The position numbers and the translations under genes are program-made. The notes beneath the pieces were generated by a model that saw nothing but the letters and a program-made list of their open reading frames with translations, was not told the origin of the DNA and made no database searches. A DNA stretch of 64,000 nt from Ricordea florida (Eukaryota; Cnidaria; Anthozoa; Corallimorpharia; Ricordeidae): assembly GCA_949710005.1 (NCBI GenBank), contig OX453279.1:16307756-16371755 (forward strand). The letters are read 5' to 3'. This document shows positions 49,472 to 62,064 of the stretch, piece by piece (positions within the stretch are counted from its first letter, which is position 1; each line of letters opens with the position of its first letter).

Positions 49472-52471
49472 TTATCGAATCATTTTGAACGTTTTATCTA
49501 TATGTTAGAGTATGTTATAGACTTAGGTTTAGATAACGACTAAAATTTTAATTAAAAACGATTATATTTTCATGTCATTTAAGGAAAGAACTTTAAGTTA
49601 CTACGCATGCGCAAATCGACCAATTGCCTAAATTCTATAAAATTAAACTTATTCTATTATACCTCGGCCTTCAAAATCTTTGCAATTCTTAACCTTTGCA
49701 GATTTCTAGTATTACGACAGGGCAATATCTACGTAAAAAGTCAAATTGATTTTAATTTTCAATCGTATTGTATTTTGGCTGTCAAGATATTTGCTTAATT
49801 CAGCTAAGTCTGTAGCTTACTGCCCAGGCAGTACTTAAGTTCATCAAAGCAGTCCTTATTACACAGATTACTAATGAACATGCAATTTTTACCATATTAT
49901 AGCATTTAAAATGTAATTTAAAATCCATTTTAGGTCGTGATTGTAGTCATTTTAAAAGACAAGATACAATACCAAGGAGAGGGTTGCAAGGAAGCTCAGC
50001 CTTACAGATTTTTGTCAAAACATTATATAAGAGATTGTATGGGCAGAAGGACCGTCATCTAGGGGTGTAAGTTATCGAATTATTTTGAACGTTTTATCTA
50101 TATGTTAGAGTAAGTTATAGACTTAGGTTTAGATAACGACTAAAATTTTAATTAAAAACGATTATATTTTCATGTCATTTAAGGAAAGAACTTTAAGTTA
50201 CTACGCATGCGCACATCGACCAATTGCCTAAATTCTATCAAATTAAACTTATTCTATTATACTTCGGCCTGCGGAATCTTTGCAATTCTTAACCTTTGCA
50301 GATTTCTAGTATTACGACATGGGAATATCTACGTAAAAAGGCAAATTGATTGTAATTCTCAATCGTATTGTATTTTGGCTCTCAAGATATTTGCTTCAGG
50401 CAGCTAAGTCTGTAGCATACTGCTCAGACAGTACTCAAGTTCATGAAATCAGTATTCATTACACAGATTAGTAATGAACATGCAATTTTTACCATCTTGT
50501 AGCATTTAAAATGTAATTTAAAATCCATTTTAGGTCGTGATTGTAGTCATTTTTAAAGACAAGATACAATACCAAGGAGAGGGTTGCAAGGAAGCTCAGC
50601 ATTACAGATTCTTGTCAAAACATCATATAAGAGATTGCATGGGCAGAAGGACCGTTATCTGAGGGTGTAAGTTATCGAATCATTTTGAACGTTTTATCTA
50701 TATGTTAGAGTATGTTATAGACTTAGGTTTAGATAACGACTAAAATTTTAATTAAAAACGATTATATTTTCATGTCATTTAAGGAAAGAACTTTAAGTTA
50801 CTACGCATGCGCAAATCGACCAATTGCCTAAATTCTATAAAATTAAACTTATTCTATTATACCTCGGCCTTCAAAATCTTTGCAATTCTTAACCTTTGCA
50901 GATTTCTAGTATTACGACAGGGCAATATCTACGTAAAAAGTCAAATTGATTTTAATTTTCAATCGTATTGTATTTTGGCTGTCAAGATATTTGCTTAATT
51001 CAGCTAAGTCTGTAGCTTACTGCCCAGGCAGTACTTAAGTTCATCAAAGCAGTCCTTATTACACAGATTACTAATGAACATGCAATTTTTACCATATTAT
51101 AGCATTTAAAATGTAATTTAAAATCCATTTTAGGTCGTGATTGTAGTCATTCTAAAAGACAAGATACAATACCAAGGAGAGGGTTGCAAGGAAGCTCAGC
51201 CTTACAGATTTTTGTCAAAACATTATATAAGAGATTGTATGGGCAGAAGGACCGTCATCTAGGGGTGTAAGTTATCGAATTATTTTGAACATTTTATCTA
51301 TATGTTAGAGTAAGTTATAGACTTAGGTTTAGATAACGACTAAAATTTTAATTAAAAACGATTATATTTTCATGTCATTTAAGGAAAGAACTTTAAGTTA
51401 CTACGCATGCGCACATCGACCAATTGCCTAAATTCTATCAAATTAAACTTATTCTATTATACCTCGGCCTTCAAAATCTTTGCAATTCTTAACCTTTGCA
51501 GATTTCTAGTATTACGACAGGGCAATATCTACGTAAAAAGTCAAATTGATTTTAATTTTCAATCGTATTGTATTTTGGCTGTCAAGATATTTGCTTAATT
51601 CAGCTAAGTCTGTAGCTTACTGCCCAGGCAGTACTTAAGTTCATCAAAGCAGTCCTTATTACACAGATTACTAATGAACATGCAATTTTTACCATATTAT
51701 AGCATTTAAAATGTAATTTAAAATCCATTTTAGGTCGTGATTGTAGTCATTTTAAAAGACAAGATACAATACCAAGGAGAGGGTTGCAAGGAAGCTCAGC
51801 CTTACAGATTTTTGTCAAAACATTATATAAGAGATTGTATGGGCAGAAGGACCGTCATCTAGGGGTGTAAGTTATCGAATTATTTTGAACGTTTTATCTA
51901 TATGTTAGAGTAAGTTATAGACTTAGGTTTAGATAACGACTAAAATTTTAATTAAAAACGATTATATTTTCATGTCATTTAAGGAAAGAACTTTAAGTTA
52001 CTACGCATGCGCACATCGACCAATTGCCTAAATTCTATCAAATTAAACTTATTCTATTATACTTCGGCCTGCGGAATCTTTGCAATTCTTAACCTTTGCA
52101 GATTTCTAGTATTACGACATGGGAATATCTACGTAAAAAGGCAAATTGATTGTAATTCTCAATCGTATTGTATTTTGGCTCTCAAGATATTTGCTTCAGG
52201 CAGCTAAGTCTGTAGCATACTGCTCAGACAGTACTCAAGTTCATGAAATCAGTATTCATTACACAGATTAGTAATGAACATGCAATTTTTACCATCTTGT
52301 AGCATTTAAAATGTAATTTAAAATCCATTTTAGGTCGTGATTGTAGTCATTTTTAAAGACAAGATACAATACCAAGGAGAGGGTTGCAAGGAAGCTCAGC
52401 ATTACAGATTCTTGTCAAAACATCATATAAGAGATTGCATGGGCAGAAGGACCGTTATCTGAGGGTGTAAG
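49472..52471 (+). repeat. Monomers M84-M88, containing an 1800-bp tandem duplication
   Basis: Units start at 49472, 50072, 50672, 51272 and 51872. The run from mid-M84 through M85, M86 and the start of M87 is repeated from mid-M87 through M88, M89 and the start of M90, 1800 bp on. M87 is the joint: its 5' end (GCGCACATCG, TATCAAATTAAAC) is of the 66-codon type, and from CCTTCAAAATC it is of the other type. M85 and M88 share CGACATGGGAAT. M86 and M89 share GTCATTCTAAAAG, while M84 and M87 have GTCATTTTAAAAG. Confidence 0.94.
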
Positions 52472-55469
52472 TTATCGAATCATTTTGAACGTTTTATCTA
52501 TATGTTAGAGTATGTTATAGACTTAGGTTTAGATAACGACTAAAATTTTAATTAAAAACGATTATATTTTCATGTCATTTAAGGAAAGAACTTTAAGTTA
52601 CTACGCATGCGCAAATCGACCAATTGCCTAAATTCTATAAAATTAAACTTATTCTATTATACCTCGGCCTTCAAAATCTTTGCAATTCTTAACCTTTGCA
52701 GATTTCTAGTATTACGACAGGGCAATATCTACGTAAAAAGTCAAATTGATTTTAATTTTCAATCGTATTGTATTTTGGCTGTCAAGATATTTGCTTAATT
52801 CAGCTAAGTCTGTAGCTTACTGCCCAGGCAGTACTTAAGTTCATCAAAGCAGTCCTTATTACACAGATTACTAATGAACATGCAATTTTTACCATATTAT
52901 AGCATTTAAAATGTAATTTAAAATCCATTTTAGGTCGTGATTGTAGTCATTCTAAAAGACAAGATACAATACCAAGGAGAGGGTTGCAAGGAAGCTCAGC
53001 CTTACAGATTTTTGTCAAAACATTATATAAGAGATTGTATGGGCAGAAGGACCGTCATCTAGGGGTGTAAGTTATCGAATTATTTTGAACGTTTTATCTA
53101 TATGTTAGAGTAAGTTATAGACTTAGGTTTAGATAACGACTAAAATTTTAATTAAAAACGATTATATTTTCATGTCATTTAAGGAAAGAACTTTAAGTTA
53201 CTACGCATGCGCACATCGACCAATTGCCTAAATTCTATCAAATTAAACTTATTCTATTATACCTCGGCCTGCGGAATCTTTGCAATTCTTAACCTTTGCA
53301 GATTTCTAGTATTACGACAGGGGAATATCTACGTAAAAAGGCAAATTGATTGTAATTCTCAATCGTATTGTATTTTGGCTGTCAAGATATTTGCTTCAGG
53401 CAGCTAAGTCTGTAGCATACTGCTCAGACAGTACTCAAGTTCATGAAATCAGTATTCGTTACACAGATTAGTAATGAACATGCAATTTTTACCATCTTGT
53501 AGCATTTAAAATGTAATTTAAAATCCATTTTAGGTCGTGATTGTAGTCATTTTTAAAGACAAGATACATTACCAAGGAGAGGGTTGCAAGGAAGCTCAGC
53601 CTTACAGATTTTTGTCAAAACATCATATAAGAGATTGTATGGGCAGAAGGACCGTTATCTGAGGGTGTAAGTTATCGAATCATTTTGAACGTTTTATCTA
53701 TATGTTAGAGTATGTTATAGACTTAGGTTTAGATAACGACTAAAATTTTAATTGCAACGATTATATTTTCATGTCATTTAAGGAAAGAACTTTAAGTTAC
53801 TACGCAAGCGCAAATCGACCATATCCCTAAATTCTATAAAATTAAACTTATTCTATCATACCTCGGCCTGCGGAATAGTTGCAATTCTTAACCTTTGCAG
53901 ATTTCTAGTATTACGACAGGGCAATATCTACGTAAAAAGTCAAATTGATTGTAATTCTCAATGGTATTGTATTTTGGCTGTCAAGATATTTGCTTAAGGC
54001 AGCTAAGTCTGTAGCATACTACTCAGACAGTACTCAAGTTCATCAAATCAGTATTCATTACACAGATTACTAATGAACATGCAATTTTTACCATCTTGTA
54101 GCATTTGAAATGTTACTTAAAATCGATTTTATGTCGTGAGTGTAGTCATTTTTAAAGACAAGATACAATACCAAGGAGAGGGTTGCAAGGAAGCTCAGCC
54201 TTACAGAGTTTTGTCAAAACATCATATAAGACATTGTATGGGCAGAAGGACCGTCATCTAGGGGTGTAAGTTATGGAATCATTTTGAACGTTTTATCTAT
54301 ATGTTAGAGTAAGTTATAGACTTAGGTTTAGATAACGACTAAAATTTTAATTGCAACGATTATATTTTCATGTCATTTAAGGAAAGAACTTTAAGTTACT
54401 ACGCATGCGCACATCGACCAATTGCCTAAATTCTATAAAATTAAACTTATTCTATCATACCTCGGCCTGCAAAATCTTTGCAATTCTTAACCTTTGCAAA
54501 TTTCTAGTATTACGACATGGCAATATCTACGTAAAAAGTCAAAATGATTGTAATTCTCAATCGTATTGTATTTTGGCTGTCAAGATATTTGCTTAAGGCA
54601 GCTAAGTCTGTAGCATACTGCTCAGGCAGTACTCAAGTTCATCAAAGCAGTCCTTATTACACAGATTACTAATGAACATGCAATTTTTACCATCTTGTAG
54701 CATTTAAAATGTAATTTAAAATCAATTTTATGTCGTCATTGTAGTCATTTTTAAAGACAAGATACAATACCAAGGAGAGGGTTGCAAGGAAGCTCAGCAT
54801 TACAGATTTTTGTCAAAACATCATATAAGAGATTGTATGGGCAGAAGGACCGTCATCTAGGGGTGTAAGTTATCGAATTATTTTGAACGTTTTATATATA
54901 TGTTAGAGTAAGTTATAGACTTAGGTTTAGATAACGACTAAAATTTTAATTAAAAACGATTATATTTTCATGTCATTTAAGGAAAGAACTTTAAGTTACT
55001 ACGCATGCGCACATCGACCAATTGCCTAAATTCTATCAAATTAAACTTATTCTATTATACTTCGGCCTGCGGAATCTTTGCAATTCTTAACCTTTGCAGA
55101 TTTCTAGTATTACGACATGGGAATATCTACGTAAAAAGGCAAATTGATTGTAATTCTCAATCGTATTGTATTTTGGCTCTCAAGATATTTGCTTCAGGCA
55201 GCTAAGTCTGTAGCATACTGCTCAGACAGTACTCAAGTTCATGAAATCAGTATTCATTACACAGATTAGTAATGAACATGCAATTTTTACCATCTTGTAG
55301 CATTTAAAATGTAATTTAAAATCCATTTTAGGTCGTGATTGTAGTCATTTTTAAAGACAAGATACAATACCAAGGAGAGGGTTGCAAGGAAGCTCAGCAT
55401 TACAGATTCTTGTCAAAACATCATATAAGAGATTGCATGGGCAGAAGGACCGTTATCTGAGGGTGTAAG
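52472..55469 (+). repeat. Monomers M89-M93, copy 1 of a 2998-bp pentamer
   Basis: Units start at 52472, 53072, 53672, 54271 and 54870. M91 repeats the start-lost M77 type and M92 repeats M78. M93 is a joint: its 5' end has TATATATATG like M79, and from about TCTATTATACTTCGG it is M88-like with CGACATGGGAAT and the TCA read-through codon. The duplicated unit thus runs from mid-M88 to mid-M93. Confidence 0.94.
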
Positions 55470-58467
55470 TTATCGAATCATTTTGAACGTTTTATCTATA
55501 TGTTAGAGTATGTTATAGACTTAGGTTTAGATAACGACTAAAATTTTAATTAAAAACGATTATATTTTCATGTCATTTAAGGAAAGAACTTTAAGTTACT
55601 ACGCATGCGCAAATCGACCAATTGCCTAAATTCTATAAAATTAAACTTATTCTATTATACCTCGGCCTTCAAAATCTTTGCAATTCTTAACCTTTGCAGA
55701 TTTCTAGTATTACGACAGGGCAATATCTACGTAAAAAGTCAAATTGATTTTAATTTTCAATCGTATTGTATTTTGGCTGTCAAGATATTTGCTTAATTCA
55801 GCTAAGTCTGTAGCTTACTGCCCAGGCAGTACTTAAGTTCATCAAAGCAGTCCTTATTACACAGATTACTAATGAACATGCAATTTTTACCATATTATAG
55901 CATTTAAAATGTAATTTAAAATCCATTTTAGGTCGTGATTGTAGTCATTCTAAAAGACAAGATACAATACCAAGGAGAGGGTTGCAAGGAAGCTCAGCCT
56001 TACAGATTTTTGTCAAAACATTATATAAGAGATTGTATGGGCAGAAGGACCGTCATCTAGGGGTGTAAGTTATCGAATTATTTTGAACGTTTTATCTATA
56101 TGTTAGAGTAAGTTATAGACTTAGGTTTAGATAACGACTAAAATTTTAATTAAAAACGATTATATTTTCATGTCATTTAAGGAAAGAACTTTAAGTTACT
56201 ACGCATGCGCACATCGACCAATTGCCTAAATTCTATCAAATTAAACTTATTCTATTATACCTCGGCCTGCGGAATCTTTGCAATTCTTAACCTTTGCAGA
56301 TTTCTAGTATTACGACAGGGGAATATCTACGTAAAAAGGCAAATTGATTGTAATTCTCAATCGTATTGTATTTTGGCTGTCAAGATATTTGCTTCAGGCA
56401 GCTAAGTCTGTAGCATACTGCTCAGACAGTACTCAAGTTCATTTAATCAGTATTCGTTACACAGATTAGTAATGAACATGCAATTTTTACCATCTTGTAG
56501 CATTTAAAATGTAATTTAAAATCCATTTTAGGTCGTGATTGTAGTCATTTTTAAAGACAAGATACATTACCAAGGAGAGGGTTGCAAGGAAGCTCAGCCT
56601 TACAGATTTTTGTCAAAACATCATATAAGAGATTGTATGGGCAGAAGGACCGTTATCTGAGGGTGTAAGTTATCGAATCATTTTGAACGTTTTATCTATA
56701 TGTTAGAGTATGTTATAGACTTAGGTTTAGATAACGACTAAAATTTTAATTGCAACGATTATATTTTCATGTCATTTAAGGAAAGAACTTTAAGTTACTA
56801 CGCAAGCGCAAATCGACCATATCCCTAAATTCTATAAAATTAAACTTATTCTATCATACCTCGGCCTGCGGAATAGTTGCAATTCTTAACCTTTGCAGAT
56901 TTCTAGTATTACGACAGGGCAATATCTACGTAAAAAGTCAAATTGATTGTAATTCTCAATGGTATTGTATTTTGGCTGTCAAGATATTTGCTTAAGGCAG
57001 CTAAGTCTGTAGCATACTACTCAGACAGTACTCAAGTTCATCAAATCAGTATTCATTACACAGATTACTAATGAACATGCAATTTTTACCATCTTGTAGC
57101 ATTTGAAATGTTACTTAAAATCGATTTTATGTCGTGAGTGTAGTCATTTTTAAAGACAAGATACAATACCAAGGAGAGGGTTGCAAGGAAGCTCAGCCTT
57201 ACAGAGTTTTGTCAAAACATCATATAAGACATTGTATGGGCAGAAGGACCGTCATCTAGGGGTGTAAGTTATGGAATCATTTTGAACGTTTTATCTATAT
57301 GTTAGAGTAAGTTATAGACTTAGGTTTAGATAACGACTAAAATTTTAATTGCAACGATTATATTTTCATGTCATTTAAGGAAAGAACTTTAAGTTACTAC
57401 GCATGCGCACATCGACCAATTGCCTAAATTCTATAAAATTAAACTTATTCTATCATACCTCGGCCTGCAAAATCTTTGCAATTCTTAACCTTTGCAAATT
57501 TCTAGTATTACGACATGGCAATATCTACGTAAAAAGTCAAAATGATTGTAATTCTCAATCGTATTGTATTTTGGCTGTCAAGATATTTGCTTAAGGCAGC
57601 TAAGTCTGTAGCATACTGCTCAGGCAGTACTCAAGTTCATCAAAGCAGTCCTTATTACACAGATTACTAATGAACATGCAATTTTTACCATCTTGTAGCA
57701 TTTAAAATGTAATTTAAAATCAATTTTATGTCGTCATTGTAGTCATTTTTAAAGACAAGATACAATACCAAGGAGAGGGTTGCAAGGAAGCTCAGCATTA
57801 CAGATTTTTGTCAAAACATCATATAAGAGATTGTATGGGCAGAAGGACCGTCATCTAGGGGTGTAAGTTATCGAATTATTTTGAACGTTTTATATATATG
57901 TTAGAGTAAGTTATAGACTTAGGTTTAGATAACGACTAAAATTTTAATTAAAAACGATTATATTTTCATGTCATTTAAGGAAAGAACTTTAAGTTACTAC
58001 GCATGCGCACATCGACCAATTGCCTAAATTCTATCAAATTAAACTTATTCTATCATACCTCGGCCTGCGGAATCTTTGCAATTCTTAACCTTTGCAGATT
58101 TCTAGTATTACGACAGGGGAATATCTACGTAAAAAGGCAAATTGATTGTAATTCTCAATCGTATTGTATTTTGGCTGTCAAGATATTTGCTTAAGGCAGC
58201 TAAGTCTGTAGCATACTACTCAGACAGTACTCAAGTTCATCAAATCAGTATTCATTACACAGATTACTAATGAACATGCAATTTTTACCATCTTGTAGCA
58301 TTTGAAATGTTACTTAAAATCGATTTTATGTCGTGAGTGTAGTCATTTTTAAAGACAAGATACAATACCAAGGAGAGGGTTGCAAGGAAGCTCAGCCTTA
58401 CAGAGTTTTGTCAAAACATCATATAAGACATTGTATGGGCAGAAGGACCGTCATCTAGGGGTGTAAG
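55470..58467 (+). repeat. Monomers M94-M98, copy 2 of the 2998-bp pentamer
   Basis: Units start at 55470, 56070, 56670, 57269 and 57868 and repeat M89-M93, with M98 completing as a normal M79-type unit. One clear difference is CATTTAATCAG in M95 against CATGAAATCAG in M90. M96 again lacks the frame start (AAG). Confidence 0.94.
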
Positions 58468-61465
58468 TTATCGAATCATTTTAAACGTTTTATCTATATG
58501 TTAGAGTATGTTATAGACTTAGGTTTAGATAACGACTAAAATTTTAATTGCAATGATTATATTTTCATGTCATTTAAGGAAAGAACTTGAAGTTACTACG
58601 CATGCGCACATCGACCAATTGCCTAAATTCTATAAAATTAAACTTATTCTATCATACCTCGGCCTGCAAAATCTTTGCAATTCTTAACCTTTGCAAATTT
58701 CTAGTATTACGACAGGGCAATATCTACGTAAAAAGTCAAATTGATTGTAATTCTCAATCGTATTGTATTTTGGCTGTCAAGATATTTGCTTAATTCAGCT
58801 AAGTCTGTAGCATACTGCTCAGGCAGTACTCAAGTTCATCAAAGCAGTCCTTATTACACAGATTACTAATGAACATGCAATTTTTACCATCTTGTAGCAT
58901 TTCAAATGTAATTTAAAATCAATTTTAGGTCGTGATTGTAGTCATTTTTAAAGACAAGATACAATACCAAGGAGAGGGTTGCAAGGAAGCTCAGCATTAC
59001 AGATTTTTGTCAAAACATCATATAAGAGATTGTATGGGCAGAAGGACCGTCATCTAGGGGTTTAAGTTATCGAATTATTTTGAAAGTTTTATCTATATGT
59101 TAGAGTATGTTATAGACTTAGGTTTAGATAACGACTAAAATTTTAATTAAAAACGATTATATTTTCATGTCATTTAAGGAAAGAACTTTAAGTTACTACG
59201 CATGCGCACATCGACCAATTGCCTAAATTCTATCAAATTAAACTTATTCTATCATACCTCGGCCTGCGGAATCTTTGCAATTCTTAACCTTTGCAGATTT
59301 CTAGTATTACGACAGGGGAATATCTACGTAAAAAGGCAAATTGATTGTAATTCTCAATCGTATTGTATTTTGGCTGTCAAGATATTTGCTTAAGGCAGCT
59401 AAGTCGGTAGCATACTGCTCAGACAGTACTCAAGTTCATCAAATCACTATTCATTACACAGATTAGTAATGAACATGCAATTTTTACCATCTTGTAGCAT
59501 TTAAAATGTAATTTAAAATCCATTTTAGGTCGTGATTGTAGTCATTTTTAAAGACAACATACATTACCAAGGAGAGGGTTGCAAGGAAGCTCAGCCTTAC
59601 AGATTTTTGTCAAAACATCATAGAAGAGATTGTATGGCCAGAAGAACCGTTATCTGAGGGTGTAAGTTATCGAATCATTTTGAACGTTTTATCTATATGT
59701 TAGAGTATGTTATAGACTTAGGTTTAGATAACGACTAAAATTTTAATTGCAACGATTATATTTTCATGTCATTTAAGGAAAGAACTTTAAGTTACTACGC
59801 ATGCGCAAATCGACCAATTCCCTAAATTCTATAAAATTAAACTTATTCTATCATACCTCGGCCTGCGGAATCTTTGCAATTCTTAACCTTTGCAGATTTC
59901 TAGTATTACGACAGGGCAATATCTACGTAAAAAGTCAAATTGATTTTAATTCTCAATCGTATTGTATTTTGGCTGTCAAGATATTTGCTTAATTCAGCTA
60001 AGTCTGTAGCATACTGCCCAGGCAGTACTCAAGTTCATCAAAGCAGTCCTTATTACACAGATTACTAATAAACATGCAATTTTAACCATATTATAGCATT
60101 TAAAATGTAATTTAAAATCCATTTTAGGTCGTGATTGTAGTCATTTTTAAAGACAAGATACAATACCAAGGAGAGGGTTGCAAGGAAGCTCAGCCTTACA
60201 GATTTTTGTTAAAACATTATATAAGAGATTGTATGGGCAGAAGGACCGTCATCTAGGGGTGTAAGTTATGGAATCATTTTGAACGTTTTATATATATGTT
60301 AGAGTAAGTTATAGACTTAGGTTTAGATAACGACTAAAATTTTAATTAAAAACGATTATATTTTCATGTCATTTAAGGAAAGAACTGTAAGTTACTACGC
60401 ATGCGCACATCGACCAATTGCCTAAATTGTATAAAATTAAACTTATTCTATCATACCTCGGCCTGCGGAATCTTTGCAATTCTTAACCTTTGCAGATTTC
60501 TAGTATTACGACAGGGCAATATCTACGTAAAAAGTCAAATTGATTTTAATTCTCAATCGTATTGTATTTTTGCTGTCAAGATATTTGCTTAATTCAGCTA
60601 AGTCTGTAGCATACTGCCCAGGCAGTACTCAAGTTCATCAAAGCAGTCCTTATTACACAGATTACTAATGAACATGCAATTTTTACCATCTTGTAGCATT
60701 TAAAATGTAATTTAAAATCCATTTTAGGTCGTGATTGTAGTCATTTTTAAAGACAAGATACAATACCAAGGAGAGGGTTGCAAGGAAGCTCAGCATTACA
60801 GATTTTTGTCAAAACATCATATAAGAGATTGCATGGGCAGAAGGACCGTTATCTGAGGGTGTAAGTTATCGAATCATTTTGAACGTTTTATCTATATGTT
60901 AGAGTATGTTATAGACTTAGGTTTAGATAACGACTAAAATTTTAATTAAAAACGATTATATTTTCATGTCATTTAAGGAAAGAACTTTAAGTTACTACGC
61001 ATGCGCAAATCGACCAATTGCCTAAATTCTATAAAATTAAACTTATTCTATTATACCTCGGCCTTCAAAATCTTTGCAATTCTTAACCTTTGCAGATTTC
61101 TAGTATTACGACAGGGCAATATCTACGTAAAAAGTCAAATTGATTTTAATTTTCAATCGTATTGTATTTTGGCTGTCAAGATATTTGCTTAATTCAGCTA
61201 AGTCTGTAGCTTACTGCCCAGGCAGTACTTAAGTTCATCAAAGCAGTCCTTATTACACAGATTACTAATGAACATGCAATTTTTACCATATTATAGCATT
61301 TAAAATGTAATTTAAAATCCATTTTAGGTCGTGATTGTAGTCATTTTAAGAGACAAGATACAATACCAAGGAGAGGGTTGCAAGGAAGCTCAGCCTTACA
61401 GATTTTTGTCAAAACATCATATAAGAGATTGTATGGGCAGAAGGACCGTCATCTAGGGGTGTAAG
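58468..61465 (+). repeat. Monomers M99-M103, third copy of the M80-M84 order
   Basis: Units start at 58468, 59067, 59667, 60266 and 60866, each 11394 bp after M80-M84. M99 has private TTTTAAACG, CTTGAAGTTAC and CATTTCAAATG; the change TTT to TTG there opens the monomer frame five codons further upstream (from 58587). M103 has GTCATTTTAAGAGAC and CATCATATAAG in place of CATTATATAAG. Confidence 0.94.
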
Positions 61466-62064
61466 TTATCGAATTATTTTGAACGTTTTATCTATATGTT
61501 AGAGTAAGTTATAGACTTAGGTTTAGATAACGACTAAAAATTTAATTGCAACGATTATATTTTCATGTCATTTAAGGAAAGAACTTTAAGTTACTACGCA
61601 TGCGCACATCGACCAATTGCCTAAATTCTATAAAATTAAACTTATTCTATCATACCTCGGCTTGCGGAATCATTGCAATTCTTAACCTTTGCAGATTTCT
61701 AGTATTACGACAGGGCAATATCTACGTAAAAAGTCAAATTGATTGTAATTCTCAATCGTATTGTATTTTGGCTGTCAAGATATTTGCTTAAGGCAGCTAA
61801 GTCTGTAGCATACTGCTCAGACAGTACTCAAGTTCATCAAATCAGTATTCATTACACAGATTACTAATGAACATGCAATTTTTACCATCTTGTAGCATTT
61901 GAAATGTAATTTAAAATCCATTTTAGGTCGTGATTGTAGTCATTTTTAAAGACAAGATACATTACCAAGGAGAGGGTTGCAAGAAAGCTCAGCCTTACAG
62001 ATTTTTGTCAAAACATCATATAAGAGATTGTATGGGCAGAAGGACCGTTATCTAGGGGTGTAAG
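61466..62064 (+). repeat. Monomer M104, single mosaic unit
   Basis: M104 has ACTAAAAATTTAATTGC as in M65 and M67, CAAGAAAGCTC as in M30 and M54, and private CGGCTTGCGG and GGAATCATTGC (Phe25 to Ile). No other unit in the window shares the full combination, so it probably entered from a part of the array not seen here or has drifted. Confidence 0.85.
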
